DNA of 27,270 nt from Methylobacter sp. (GCF_023227905.1 NZ_JALOCF010000057.1:1-27270); one strand, 5' to 3'. Shown: positions 14,698-23,391, counted from the stretch's first letter. Made by a program: numbers and translations. Notes: generated by a model from the letters alone, not told the origin.

Positions 14698-16224
14698 TTA
14701 ACTTTCCTCAGCAACGGGAATCTTGCCGATTTTGGCTTGCCAGATCTTTGGCGCGATTTGATGCACTGAGACGCCTGCCGTATCAACCGCCACCGTAACC
14801 GGCATATCCTCAACAACAAATTCGTGAATGGCTTCCATGCCAAGATCTTCAAACGCGACAACACGAGATTTGCGTATGGCTTTTGACACGAGGTAAGCCG
14901 CACCACCAACCGCCATCAAATAAACGGCTTTATGCTTTTTAATGGCGGCAATCGCCTCGGCCCCTCGCTCGGATTTGCCAATCATTCCGAGCAAACCTGT
15001 TTTGTCCAACATCAATTCTGTAAATTTATCCATGCGCGTTGCCGTGGTAGGACCGGCAGGACCCACTACCTCGTCGCGAACCGGATCGACCGGTCCCACG
15101 TAATAAATGAACTTATTGATGAAATCTACGCTTTGAGGCAATGCTTCGCCTCGTTCAATAAGCTCGGCCATACGCTTATGAGCCGCATCCCTGCCGGTCA
15201 GCATGGTACCGCTAAGCAATAAAGTTTCGCCCGCCTTCCAACTCTCCACATCCTGTTGAGTCAAGACATCCAAATTAACCCTACGCGCAGTAGCGACTGC
15301 GTCCCAGGTAATTTCAGGCCAATCTTCTAAACGCGGCGTTTTAAATTCGGCAGGACCACTGCCATCCAGAACAAAATGCACATGCCGGGTCGCAGCACAG
15401 TTTGGAATGATCGCAACCGGCTTGTTGGCTGCATGGGTCGGATAGTCATTAATTTTTATATCCAGCACTGTAGTAAGGCCACCCAATCCTTGAGCACCGA
15501 TACCCAGCGCATTGACTTTGTCATAAAGTTCAAGACGCAGCTCTTCAAGCCTAGTGCCAGGGCCGCGCGCGATCAACTCATGAATATCTATCGATCCCAT
15601 ACACGCTTGCTTTGCCATAAGCATCGCTTTTTCAGCTGTACCGCCTATGCCTATACCCAGAATGCCGGGCGGACACCAACCTGCTCCCATGGTAGGAACG
15701 ACCTTCAATACCCAATCAACGATACTGTCTGAAGGATTGAGCATCGCAAACTTCGCCTTGGCCTCAGACCCACCGCCTTTAGCGGCTATTTCGATATCGA
15801 GCGTATCGCCGGGCACGACTTCCATGTGTATCACCGCCGGGGTGTTATCTTTGGTGTTGACGCGTTGACCGGCCGGATCGGCGAGTATCGAAGCGCGCAA
15901 GACATTATCAGGATGCAGATAAGCGCGCCGAACGCCTTCATTGATCATATCGGCGACAGTCATATCTGCGTCCCATTGAACATTCATGCCAATCTTTAAA
16001 AATACCGTAACAATGCCAGTATCCTGACAAATCGGACGATGGCCTTCCGCGCACATTCGAGAGTTGATCAGGATTTGTGCCATCGCATCCTTGGCTGCCG
16101 GATTTGCTTCTTTCTGGTAGGCCTCATGCATGGCCTTGATAAAGTCCAGCGGATGATAATATGAAATAAACTGTAGAGAATCGGCAATGCTTTGAATAAG
16201 ATCGTCTTGACGAATAATGCTCAT
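14698..16224 (-). CDS. Fumarate hydratase, class I (iron-sulfur type)
   Basis: The 508-aa protein is a class I [4Fe-4S] fumarase. The three cluster cysteines appear as Cys66 in PICQDTG, Cys184 in AGWCPPGILG and Cys276 in IPNCAATRH. Their spacing (118 and 92) is close to that of E. coli FumA. AAKGGGSEAKAKFAML, IGIGGTAEKAMLMAKQA and GAQGLGGLTTVLDIKI form the rest of the N-terminal domain. The C-terminal beta domain has GTMLTGRDAAHKRM, YYVGPVDP, VGPAGPTTATRMDKF and AVGGAAYLVSKAI. It interconverts fumarate and L-malate in the TCA cycle and is oxygen-sensitive. The start follows CAGGGA. The gene seems to be its own unit. fumA or fumB would be the nearest symbol, but I leave it open. Confidence 0.95.
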   Translation of the reverse strand: MSIIRQDDLIQSIADSLQFISYYHPLDFIKAMHEAYQKEANPAAKDAMAQILINSRMCAEGHRPICQDTGIVTVFLKIGMNVQWDADMTVADMINEGVRRAYLHPDNVLRASILADPAGQRVNTKDNTPAVIHMEVVPGDTLDIEIAAKGGGSEAKAKFAMLNPSDSIVDWVLKVVPTMGAGWCPPGILGIGIGGTAEKAMLMAKQACMGSIDIHELIARGPGTRLEELRLELYDKVNALGIGAQGLGGLTTVLDIKINDYPTHAANKPVAIIPNCAATRHVHFVLDGSGPAEFKTPRLEDWPEITWDAVATARRVNLDVLTQQDVESWKAGETLLLSGTMLTGRDAAHKRMAELIERGEALPQSVDFINKFIYYVGPVDPVRDEVVGPAGPTTATRMDKFTELMLDKTGLLGMIGKSERGAEAIAAIKKHKAVYLMAVGGAAYLVSKAIRKSRVVAFEDLGMEAIHEFVVEDMPVTVAVDTAGVSVHQIAPKIWQAKIGKIPVAEES

Positions 16225-16350
16225 TGGAAGTTCCCTGCTATACAGTTACTAATAATTCAGTTGGCATATTATATATTATGGATACGGAGCTACCGGACAT
16301 TATTCGATACTGATTAACAGGATCTGATCAACATTCACCCCGCACAGAAC

Positions 16351-17187
16351 CTAGAAAAATGGGTTGCTATCCAAGGCAAAACCGGCTGCGTTCTTATGCC
16401 CTCCTCCGCCAAAACCTAACGCCAGATGGCCTACATCATAGTCACCGATTGAGCGGAGCGAGAAGGTCCACTGCCGCTTTCTTCCGTCATATTGATACGT
16501 CATCCCAAACGTGCCTGATTTTTCAGCCAACACATGCCCAAGGTCGCTTGAGAAAAATGATGGCGCATTAACGGCGAGCCCAACCTGCCCTGCCACAGTG
16601 ACGCTATGAGCAGATTTGGCAAGCCTTTTCACCATCCCTGCAAATTGCTCAACCTGTATGCGCCCTACTGCCAATAGCTCCGCCAGATCAAGCCCCCCTA
16701 TTTCGGCAAAAGTAATGGGCATTCTTTCATACAGCGCGGTGGTTATTTCACGGGTGCCGTCCAGTTTGAAGTGCCAAAGATCGCGGTCTTCGATATGCAA
16801 GAGGATTTTAGGTGGTTTTAGATCATGAAAAAAATACTGCCAGGCTAAAACACAACCACTTCGGGACATATCAAAGTTAATCGACAGGTTTTCAGGAGTT
16901 GGCTGTACCTTAAAAAAGGCATCGCATTGTTCCATGGCGGTCATATGGTGATCAATCAGGATGATCTGACCTGCCTTCGCCGAGGCATCGACCAATTGCT
17001 GGGGCGAGTATGAATAATCTAATATATAGAGGATTGCTCCTGGCTCGAAATCGGGAATAGCGTCGCCATAGCGCGCCGGAATATATCGGACTTGATTACC
17101 TAATTTGCAAAATGCGCTCCATGCGGCGCCTAAACCATCCAAGCAGTCGGCATGATAAATAACTAAAGTTTCGTTGATTTCTAACAT
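16351..17187 (-). CDS. DHH-family phosphoesterase
   Basis: The 278-aa protein begins with the DHH domain. HADCLDGLGAAWSAF at 12-26 is motif I, ILYILDYSYS at 52-61 is motif II, and IDHHMTAME at 78-86 is the DHH motif. HIEDRDLWHF is motif IV. The C-terminal DHHA1-type part ends LALGFGGGGHKNAAGFALD, the substrate-binding GGGH motif. These acid residues bind two metal ions. Family members hydrolyse nanoRNA, cyclic dinucleotides, pAp or act as RecJ-like nucleases. The length and single DHH-DHHA1 layout resemble small oligonucleotide/pAp phosphatases, but substrate is not decided. No clear ribosome site is seen (CTTTAAAGAGC lies upstream). It is followed by fumarase after 126 nt with no shared signals. 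Confidence 0.85.
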   Translation of the reverse strand: MLEINETLVIYHADCLDGLGAAWSAFCKLGNQVRYIPARYGDAIPDFEPGAILYILDYSYSPQQLVDASAKAGQIILIDHHMTAMEQCDAFFKVQPTPENLSINFDMSRSGCVLAWQYFFHDLKPPKILLHIEDRDLWHFKLDGTREITTALYERMPITFAEIGGLDLAELLAVGRIQVEQFAGMVKRLAKSAHSVTVAGQVGLAVNAPSFFSSDLGHVLAEKSGTFGMTYQYDGRKRQWTFSLRSIGDYDVGHLALGFGGGGHKNAAGFALDSNPFF

Positions 17188-17510
17188 GCTCTTTAAAAAA
17201 TCCCTGCGTTGCTGAATGGGTCGAAGGCTATTGCCATTATTTGCCGTATTTTACACGACCCGAGCCTTAATCCATAAGACTACACGCTGGTTTTCAGGCA
17301 TCAATCCATAAACCATGCTTATAAACTGCGAAACGAACTTATTTATTTAGTTAGCTGCGCTGAAAATACGCATTAAGAAATTTGGTTTGGCCAGCCGGAC
17401 GGGCTGTATATTGAATTTGCTTGCTGGCATAGCGGTTGACCCTGTCACCCCGGCTATGCCTAAGCTTTTTGAGGAAAAAGAGTGTTATCCTGATTTTTCA
17501 GAATATCAAA
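17188..17510. other. Intergenic region with one inverted repeat
   Basis: These 323 nt between the RlpA-type gene and the phosphoesterase gene contain an 8-bp inverted repeat GGCATAGC / GCTATGCC at 17426-17433 and 17453-17460 with a 19-nt loop, followed on the plus strand by TAAGCTTTTTGAGG. It might end the RlpA-type message, but the U-run is on the wrong strand. A plus-strand frame of about 60 codons here has no start and was rejected. Nothing else is supported. Confidence 0.4.
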
Positions 17511-17999
17511 TTAACTATGTTTATTGGTTTTAACACTACTATTTAATGACGATACTGCTTCATTACGGCTAATCGGTGTAATTTCTACAGATCCTATTCC
17601 CCGGATACCGAGTTCTTTTGCGGCAGCATAGGATAAATCCATATCTCTTTTCCCATAAAAAGCACCCCGATCATTGATCCGAACAATAACGCTACGGTGG
17701 TTTTTCAGATTGGTTACTTTGGCGTAAGACAAGAGAGGCAATGTTTTGTGTGCGGCGGTCATGGCATACATGTCGTATTTTTGGCCGCTGGCGGTTTTTT
17801 TGCCGTGAAACTCAGAGCCATACCAGGAAACTGTGCTTTGATGGCCGTCTGGCTGATGCTTGATTTTATGAGTTGCTGCCTGAGAGTGTTTGGAAGCCTT
17901 ATGAGCGGTGCGATGTTCGGACGCTTCGACTGTTTGTATAGGGGCAACAAAATAACTGCATATTAAAAAAACAGGAACTGCTAGCATGATTTTATTCAT
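17511..17999 (-). CDS. Exported RlpA-type double-psi beta-barrel protein
   Basis: The 162-aa protein starts with a signal peptide (MNKIMLAVPVFLICSYFVAP, probable cleavage after VEA near residue 26). There is no proper lipobox, so it is likely free in the periplasm. A His/Lys-rich linker (HRTAHKASKHSQAATHKIKH) leads to the RlpA domain. The domain shows STVSWYGSEFHGKKTASGQK, YDMYAMTAAHKTLPLLSYAK, VTNLKNHRSVIVRINDRGAF and the conserved DLSYAAAKELGI. RlpA proteins bind or cleave denuded peptidoglycan at the septum. The SPOR domain of full RlpA is absent. The catalytic Asp in NDRGAF is kept. A divergent small gene starts 186 nt away, and the intergenic CTTAAG-rich stretch may hold both promoters. 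Confidence 0.88.
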   Translation of the reverse strand: MNKIMLAVPVFLICSYFVAPIQTVEASEHRTAHKASKHSQAATHKIKHQPDGHQSTVSWYGSEFHGKKTASGQKYDMYAMTAAHKTLPLLSYAKVTNLKNHRSVIVRINDRGAFYGKRDMDLSYAAAKELGIRGIGSVEITPISRNEAVSSLNSSVKTNKHS

Positions 18000-18184
18000 A
18001 GGATAGAGCCTTTTTTATTTAAATCTGGCCCAATTTTAACTTAACAAGTCTTAAGCTTATCTTAAGCGCACAAAATCAATGCCTTGTAAAAAACCATTTG
18101 AGCAGCCCCTTGCCGAGAATTCTCTATTACTTAAATTTACAAGTATTGTATGATTCCCGCTTTTTAAGATTTCAGGTATTAATC

Positions 18185-18334
18185 ATGAACAGCTATGAGC
18201 AAGGAAAGAAAGCCAGACGTATCGCTTCAGTAGTTTATCTTTTAATTATGACGATAATTATGGGTGGAACTTATTTGTCGCAACAGCAAAAAGAAGCTGC
18301 TGATAAAACAATGCAAGACTCGACAGATCATTAG
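18185..18334 (+). CDS. Small single-span membrane protein (49 aa)
   Basis: The chosen ATG at 18185 gives MNSYEQGKKARRIASVVYLL, then IMTIIMGGTYLSQQQKEAAD and a short polar tail. A basic N-terminal segment (KKARR) precedes one hydrophobic helix at about residues 15-33, so the N-terminus should be cytoplasmic. The frame is open back to 18098, but those 29 codons lie across the likely promoter region and give no family-like sequence. The ribosome site is weak (CAGG). No family is recognised. It diverges from the RlpA-type gene. A frame without a start runs on past its stop (to about 18484) but is not convincing. Being short, it could be spurious, though its membrane-protein pattern is regular. 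Confidence 0.5.
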   Translation: MNSYEQGKKARRIASVVYLLIMTIIMGGTYLSQQQKEAADKTMQDSTDH

Positions 18335-18482
18335 ACGATAACAATTTTGCAATAGAAACCACATCAACCGGACTAACGCAGTTGGACAGTTGGTTTAAAG
18401 TGTTGCTTACTGTTTCTGTTGAAAACCTATTGAGAAAAAGACATCAGCTCTGGGGCTATTGGTGGAAATATCAGATAACGAC

Positions 18483-18770
18483 TTAACAGATAAGCCACCT
18501 TTCACAAAAATGTACGGAGCTAATAGAATTTAGCTTACAAGCAGCCTTCACACCTGTTAGATACTCTGAAATACCCCTTACGACATTACCCTCCACAGAG
18601 AGCGAGGGGTCATAAAAAGGGAAAGCCCAAGAGACGACACTTAAGAACTCATTCAGAACATCGCATACCGTAAGCAATGGGAGCGACAGACGCACGAAAC
18701 GGAAGAACCCTATTGCTTTCCGGCGGAGGCGTTTGTGGGGATGCGGTCCCAGCGTGAACCGCATCTCCTG
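18483..18770. other. Unexplained hairpin-rich block in a 475-nt gap
   Basis: The gap 18335-18809 has no gene I can name. Its right part holds an 11-bp hairpin (18737-18768: GGGATGCGGT pairing with ACCGCATCTCC, one wobble, 10-nt loop) and ACCCCT/AGGGGT arms at 18573-18578 and 18605-18610. Its texture is unlike the AT-rich left part. A 93-codon minus-strand frame (18764 to 18483, MRFTLGPHPHKRLRRKAIG) is open, but its AGGAG touches the ATG directly and the product looks like no protein family. A structured RNA or a mobile-element fragment reading toward 18483 is possible. Confidence 0.35.
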
Positions 18771-18809
18771 TCAATTACTCGAACTTATTCTCGTCGCGCT
18801 AAAGCAGCA

Positions 18810-21515
18810 CTATGACCTTTCTCTCATCGAGTCAAAATCGATAACAGTTACTTTTCCTTGAGCTTTTAACACCAACTTACTCAGCGCCGGAAGAATTACA
18901 AACGTACATACCATGATCCAGAATATGCCTATAGTAATAATCAAACCCATACTGGCGATTCCCTGATGCGGCGAGAATGCCAGTCCGGCAAAGCTTGAGG
19001 CGGTGGTCAGCGCACCGTAAAACATGGCTCTGGCGGTGCTGGATTGATAGATGTTCTGCGTTTCGGAAAGGGAATGATGCAGCTTTTCAACCATGTGAAT
19101 GCCATTATCAACACCCAATCCCAATAACAGCGGCAAAGCGATGATATTGGCAAAATTAATCGGAGTATTGGTGAGCACAGCACTCGCCATAGTAAAAAGC
19201 CCTGCCAGTATCAGCGGCGTCATGACCAGTAACGTGTCGGCAATATTACGGCGGATCGCAAACAGCAGTAGCGCGATAGTGACCAAGGCAATCACAATGG
19301 CTTGTTGAAACGCGGAGATGACTTCTTTCATCGATTCCCAATACATAATCGGCAAGTCGGTTGTTTCTGGCGCGACGGATTGCACTTCAGTAATAAACTC
19401 TTCCAGATTTTTCAAATCGTTCAAATCTTTTTTAGGAAATATCTGAATGCGGTACGAACCATCCTTGCTCAGCCATTTGTCCTTGATGTCGGCAGGCAGG
19501 TCGTTCAGCGTGACTTCCCTGGCATTGAGACCGGCTGACAGTTCATTCATGACATTAGGCAGCGTACCGAGCAGCGTGGTCTGAATTTTTTCAATGAACA
19601 TACGTCGATTGGGTTGTTGCCGGGCATCAAGCTCAATCAAGATATCCTGTAATTCTTTTTTAAAATTTGTTAATGCCATACGCTCATGAGCATCGGTTTT
19701 TTGAGGCAGGATATTGTCGATAGCTTGTATCAGGCGGTTAATAGCAGGAACCGGATCAGTATCTTCTTTTAACGCCGGAAAGCTCTGCATCTGCGCGCCC
19801 AGCATCAGGCTCATTTCTTCAATCACGGCCAGTTTATCGTCCTGATCGCTGGGTTGAAAGTCAAAAAGACTGACCGTTTTATCAACCGTAGGCAATATCG
19901 AAAGCTTTTGCTCTAAAGTTTTCGCGCTGTTTTCATCCTTGGCCAGAACAGTCAAGGTCATCGGCGTGGTTTCTTTGTCTTTCATCAAATTCTTAAAAGC
20001 AATAACCGATTCGGTATTAGGATCGCGAAGATTAATCGGATTGAAGTCGGTCTTCACGTTAAATGCCAGCACGATGGAAATCACGGCGATAACAAAAGTT
20101 GCGATAGAAATCGGCTTGGCGTAATGAAGCGGCAAAATCGACAATTTTTCGGACAGTCTAGTCAGTCCGTTCCGGCCTAATTCATTCTGAAACTTTGCCG
20201 GAACCGGAATTATTTTTAACAACGCAGGCAAGACGATCAAGGTAATTAACAAACAAATAAACAGACTGGTGCCCGCCAACAGGCCAAGCTCGGATACACC
20301 TTTATAATCAGTTGGTATAAATGCATAAAGCCCAATGGAAGTGGTGCCTGCGCACAACAACAGCGAAGGCGCTGTGCTTATTAACGTGTTGCGTAACGCC
20401 AGGCTTTTATGGATATGATGAATCAGATTGTCCCGGTAGCGTAAACAAAAATGAATCGCATACTCCACCCCCAAACCGATATTGGATACTGCAAAAGCCA
20501 CTGAAATCAGGTTTAATTGTTTTACCGAAAATGCCGCGAACGCGCCGCAAAAAAGCATGCCCAAAGCCAGCGTCATTAATGTGGCTACTGTGAGTAAAAC
20601 GGAGCGGTAGGCAACCAATAAAATAAACAGCACCAACACAATGGAAAAAATACTGGCCGTAAAAGTGCCGGTACTCATACCTGCTAACTCATCATCTTCA
20701 AGGCCGACTTCACCGGTAACCCAGACTTTAACCGCAGGCAGATTCGGATCCTGAATTTCAGCAACAGCTTTGCGAATAGCATCAATCGCATTTTCGGCAG
20801 GGCGAATTTGCGAGAAATCGAATTTGGGCGCAACGATAATAAAGCCGTTGCGTTCATGCGTTTTCTTATCGCTCAGCAATGATTCCCAGGACAATAAGAT
20901 GTTTTCGCCATTAAGCGTTTTATGCAAAGCCGACGCAACCTTTTCAATCAGCGAGGTTAGATCGACAGGCACAACCTGGGTCTTGTCTGTGGACGTCAGA
21001 GCATCTTCGAAAATTGAAAAAAAGCCGGTCAGATTGGGTTCTTGGGCAATTCTGCCGATAAACGGCTGGGCCAGTGACAGATTGTTTGACAAGTTTTGCA
21101 ACTCATCGGTATCGAGATAAAGCAGGCCGTTCTGGCGGAAAAACTCGTTGTCATCCGGAATATAGGCCGAATTAAAACTATCTTTATTGGCACTGAGCAG
21201 CCTCAATAATCTTTTAGTCGCCGATTTGGTCAGTTCCGGCGTATCCGATTCAACCACCAGCAACAGGGTATGCAGATCCTGGGAAAAGGCTTTTTCATAA
21301 TTGCGCCGGTTTTTTTGAAAAGGCGCATCGGGAGCAACCAGTTCGGCGGTGTCGGTATTAATGCTTAAATGACTGGCCGTATATTGCAAAGCCAAAACGC
21401 TGAGCAGAGTTACTATCGACAGCACCACAAGCGGTTTGCCTAGCGTCAAGTTTCCCCAACGTGAAAAAAAAGCATGACTACGGTTTTTTAACGACATAAC
21501 TTGGGACTCAGGCAT
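18810..21515 (-). CDS. hpnN: HpnN-type hopanoid-associated RND transporter
   Basis: The 901-aa protein is an MMPL/RND exporter with two repeats. Each has one helix, a large periplasmic domain and a five- to six-helix bundle. The first loop carries LSINTDTAELVAPDAPFQKN, the hallmark start of HpnN-like proteins. LISVAFAVSNIGLGVEYAIH (first bundle) and FANIIALPLLLGLGVDNGIH (second bundle) hold the paired acidic residues of RND helix 4. The second loop has VKTDFNPINLRDPNTESVIA. HpnN moves hopanoids from the inner to the outer membrane, which fits a hopanoid-making methanotroph. No hpn synthesis gene is in the window, so the exact lipid is inferred. The ATG overlaps the apbE stop (TAATG). A second Met at residue 7 is possible. 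Confidence 0.88.
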   Translation of the reverse strand: MPESQVMSLKNRSHAFFSRWGNLTLGKPLVVLSIVTLLSVLALQYTASHLSINTDTAELVAPDAPFQKNRRNYEKAFSQDLHTLLLVVESDTPELTKSATKRLLRLLSANKDSFNSAYIPDDNEFFRQNGLLYLDTDELQNLSNNLSLAQPFIGRIAQEPNLTGFFSIFEDALTSTDKTQVVPVDLTSLIEKVASALHKTLNGENILLSWESLLSDKKTHERNGFIIVAPKFDFSQIRPAENAIDAIRKAVAEIQDPNLPAVKVWVTGEVGLEDDELAGMSTGTFTASIFSIVLVLFILLVAYRSVLLTVATLMTLALGMLFCGAFAAFSVKQLNLISVAFAVSNIGLGVEYAIHFCLRYRDNLIHHIHKSLALRNTLISTAPSLLLCAGTTSIGLYAFIPTDYKGVSELGLLAGTSLFICLLITLIVLPALLKIIPVPAKFQNELGRNGLTRLSEKLSILPLHYAKPISIATFVIAVISIVLAFNVKTDFNPINLRDPNTESVIAFKNLMKDKETTPMTLTVLAKDENSAKTLEQKLSILPTVDKTVSLFDFQPSDQDDKLAVIEEMSLMLGAQMQSFPALKEDTDPVPAINRLIQAIDNILPQKTDAHERMALTNFKKELQDILIELDARQQPNRRMFIEKIQTTLLGTLPNVMNELSAGLNAREVTLNDLPADIKDKWLSKDGSYRIQIFPKKDLNDLKNLEEFITEVQSVAPETTDLPIMYWESMKEVISAFQQAIVIALVTIALLLFAIRRNIADTLLVMTPLILAGLFTMASAVLTNTPINFANIIALPLLLGLGVDNGIHMVEKLHHSLSETQNIYQSSTARAMFYGALTTASSFAGLAFSPHQGIASMGLIITIGIFWIMVCTFVILPALSKLVLKAQGKVTVIDFDSMRERS

Positions 21516-22588
21516 TAATGTATGGTGAGAGAGGTCAACGTGTTCAACGCATCACTACGGGATTCGGTAAGTTCAGTGCCTTGCAGCTCAATGAATAACG
21601 CGGGGATTTTTGCAGCGTTTGCGGCTGCCATGCCGTCTTTTTGGCCCAGGCACAGCAGTGCAGTGGACCAGGCATCGGCAACTGTCGGATCACTGATCAG
21701 GACAGTGACGGAAACCAGGTTGTGGGTAACCGGTCTGCCGTTGCGGGCATCGAGGATGTGACCATAACGCTGACCGTGGTCATCAAAATAATGCCGATAA
21801 GTGCCGGAGGTCATGACTGCCATCGGCGCATCCTTGGGCATGGTAACAATTTTATGCATGGTCCTTTCTTCCGGCAGCGGCCTTTCGACCGCGATGCGCC
21901 AGGGTTGAAGGCCCGGCTTATGACCGTTGGTTTTCAACTCGCCGCCGATCTCGACCAGATAATCGGTTATGCCTTTTTGCTCCAGAACCTTGCTGATCCG
22001 TTCTACACTATAGCCTTGGGCAATGGAGGATAAATCGGTCTTAAGATCAGCCTGTTTTTTACGCAGATGCGTTTCATCCACGACTTCGAGTTTTTCCATG
22101 CCGATTTGTTTCAGTGTGGTCCGAATGACCGAATCTTGAGGGATTGTCAACGAATCCCCACGAAAGCCCCATAGATCAAATAATGGCTTGATGGTTAAAT
22201 CGTAGCAACCTTGACTGGCCTGATTGACGACTTGCGCGATTTTAACCAAGGATACGATTTCGCTGCCGACTTCCTGGCTTTCAGTATTCTCAGCGCTGTT
22301 GAAAGTTTCTATGGTCGAGTCGGGGCGGTAATTGGACAGCAGTTTATCGATGACCGCAAATTCGTTTTCGACACTGGCTTTGATATCTTTAGTATCTACC
22401 GGTGCTTCCGACCAGTAGCTAATGTGGTAGGTCGTGCCCTGAGCCGGGCCTTCTAGCTTTTGAATGGTTGGTTTCGAGCAGCTCGCCAGCGTCATTAAAA
22501 ACACACAGCAAATAAAGCAATACCAAGGATTGCATAGCGATGCGCCGCTCGTAAAACCGGATATGGTTGTAGTCCGTAGGTTAGTCAT
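21515..22588 (-). CDS. apbE: FAD:protein FMN transferase, lipoprotein (ApbE family)
   Basis: From ATG 22588 the protein has 357 aa. The signal peptide ends in the lipobox TLASC with Cys37, so it is anchored in a membrane facing the periplasm. ApbE landmarks follow: GPAQGTTYHISYW, NYRPDSTIETFNS, GCYDLTIKPLFDLWGFRG, LSSIAQGYSVERISKVLEQ and the flavin loop YLVEIGGELKTNGHKP. HILDARNGRP and VADAWSTALLCLG hold the late metal-binding motifs. The enzyme links FMN to a Thr of partner proteins such as NqrB, NqrC or RnfG. None of those partners is in the window. The open frame reaches a TTG at 22624, but the ATG has AGG upstream and lies properly after a possible promoter at 22633-22661. It is coupled to hpnN by a TAATG overlap. 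Confidence 0.9.
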   Translation of the reverse strand: MTNLRTTTISGFTSGASLCNPWYCFICCVFLMTLASCSKPTIQKLEGPAQGTTYHISYWSEAPVDTKDIKASVENEFAVIDKLLSNYRPDSTIETFNSAENTESQEVGSEIVSLVKIAQVVNQASQGCYDLTIKPLFDLWGFRGDSLTIPQDSVIRTTLKQIGMEKLEVVDETHLRKKQADLKTDLSSIAQGYSVERISKVLEQKGITDYLVEIGGELKTNGHKPGLQPWRIAVERPLPEERTMHKIVTMPKDAPMAVMTSGTYRHYFDDHGQRYGHILDARNGRPVTHNLVSVTVLISDPTVADAWSTALLCLGQKDGMAAANAAKIPALFIELQGTELTESRSDALNTLTSLTIH

Positions 22589-22632
22589 CCATGCCTGCCA
22601 TTTTTTATCATTACCGATTATCAATAATAAAC

Positions 22633-22661
22633 TTAATAAAAAACGCAGTGCATCTTAACAA
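22633..22661 (-). promoter_or_regulatory. Possible sigma-70 promoter for apbE-hpnN
   Basis: On the minus strand, TTGTTA (22656-22661) and TATTAA (22633-22638) are 17 nt apart, each matching 4 of 6 consensus bases. Transcription would begin near 22626, before the chosen apbE start. A direct repeat TTAAG-GTTTG-TTAAG overlaps the -35 region. AT-rich DNA makes chance matches common. Confidence 0.35.
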
Positions 22662-22953
22662 ACCTTAACCTGAAAAAATGAATACTGCGCCATAATTGCG
22701 CCCGTTAAATACTGTTTAACAGCGCCGCTTATTATAAGCCCAAAGAGGCGAAGGTTATTAAAAAATGAAAGCTATTCTCTACATTGCAAGAAGATAAAGG
22801 TATACCTGCCAGCCTTTATTTAATTATAAAACCATAGCTGTGACGCGCTGCACGACAAACCAAAGTGTCAGTTCTATCGGCTATATTGCCGGGGCTTGGA
22901 TCAAGCCTGTTTGAACGCCGCAATTCGTAGAAGCGGATGAGCACGAAGCAGAA
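22662..22953. other. Intergenic region between Rieske and apbE genes
   Basis: Together with the promoter stretch this makes 329-365 nt without a gene. I see AT-rich DNA, an ATG frame of only ten codons at 22765 and no terminator with a U-run after the Rieske stop. Nothing else is supported. Confidence 0.4.
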
Positions 22954-23274
22954 TTAATCCCAACGATTGTCCCTAACCTGCACTTTGCCGTTTTCGATTC
23001 TGACCGGGAAGCAATCGATATTTTCATACGCGGGCGGGGATTTTACTTCGCCGGTTTTAACACAAAAACGCGCACCGTGACGGGGACAGATAATCTCGTC
23101 GCCTTCCAGCCTGCCGCTGGCAATTTCCGCGCCGTCGTGAGTGCAGACATCTTCAATCGCATAAAATTGACCGTCGATTTTAAAAATGGCGACATCCGTA
23201 CCATCAACGTCGATGACGATGTTCTCACCGTTCTCCAGGGCATTTTCATCTACCGCATCTATCCAATCCGACAT
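22954..23274 (-). CDS. Rieske-type [2Fe-2S] ferredoxin
   Basis: The 106-aa protein is a free-standing Rieske domain. Cys44 and His46 lie in EDVCTHDGAEIASG, and Cys63 and His66 in IICPRHGARFCVKTGE, giving the CxH...CxxH ligand set. VIDVDGTDVAIFKIDGQFYA and KVQVRDNRWD complete the beta sandwich. It matches small ferredoxins of non-haem oxygenase systems and those encoded beside SUF genes. No oxygenase gene is nearby, so a link with the sufD-sufS-sufU transcript is more likely, as electron carrier or as cluster acceptor. The ATG follows AAGG. rsmJ lies 117 nt upstream, and that gap holds a perfect 33-nt palindrome which may separate the messages. Confidence 0.9.
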   Translation of the reverse strand: MSDWIDAVDENALENGENIVIDVDGTDVAIFKIDGQFYAIEDVCTHDGAEIASGRLEGDEIICPRHGARFCVKTGEVKSPPAYENIDCFPVRIENGKVQVRDNRWD

Positions 23275-23354
23275 TTTTTTACCTTATTGTTGTTTTTAAA
23301 GTGGACGTCCCGCTGACCGTCGCTTGCGCCCTATGAGTGCCACACAAAATCCAA

Positions 23355-23387
23355 AGACCTTCCAGGTTTTGCAAACCTGGAAGGTCT
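23355..23387. repeat. Perfect 33-nt palindrome after rsmJ
   Basis: A 15-bp perfect stem (AGACCTTCCAGGTTT with its complement) encloses loop TGC. It begins 4 nt after the rsmJ stop. No U-run follows on the minus strand (TTTGGATTTTG only). I recall similar AGACCTTCCAGG palindromes as dispersed elements in unrelated bacteria, so it may be a mobile hairpin used as terminator or mRNA stabiliser. Confidence 0.75.
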
Positions 23388-23391
23388 AAAG

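Noticed and set aside
17352..17533. Plus-strand frame of about 60 codons (LLAGIAVDPVTPAMPKLF and so on) beside the RlpA-type gene
   Set aside because: No start codon with a ribosome site, overlap with the end of the RlpA-type gene and no recognised family.
18320..18484. Plus-strand frame after the 49-aa gene (TGLTQLDSWFKVLLTVSV and so on)
   Set aside because: It has no plausible start and is in a different frame from the small membrane gene. It could be a relic but cannot be supported.
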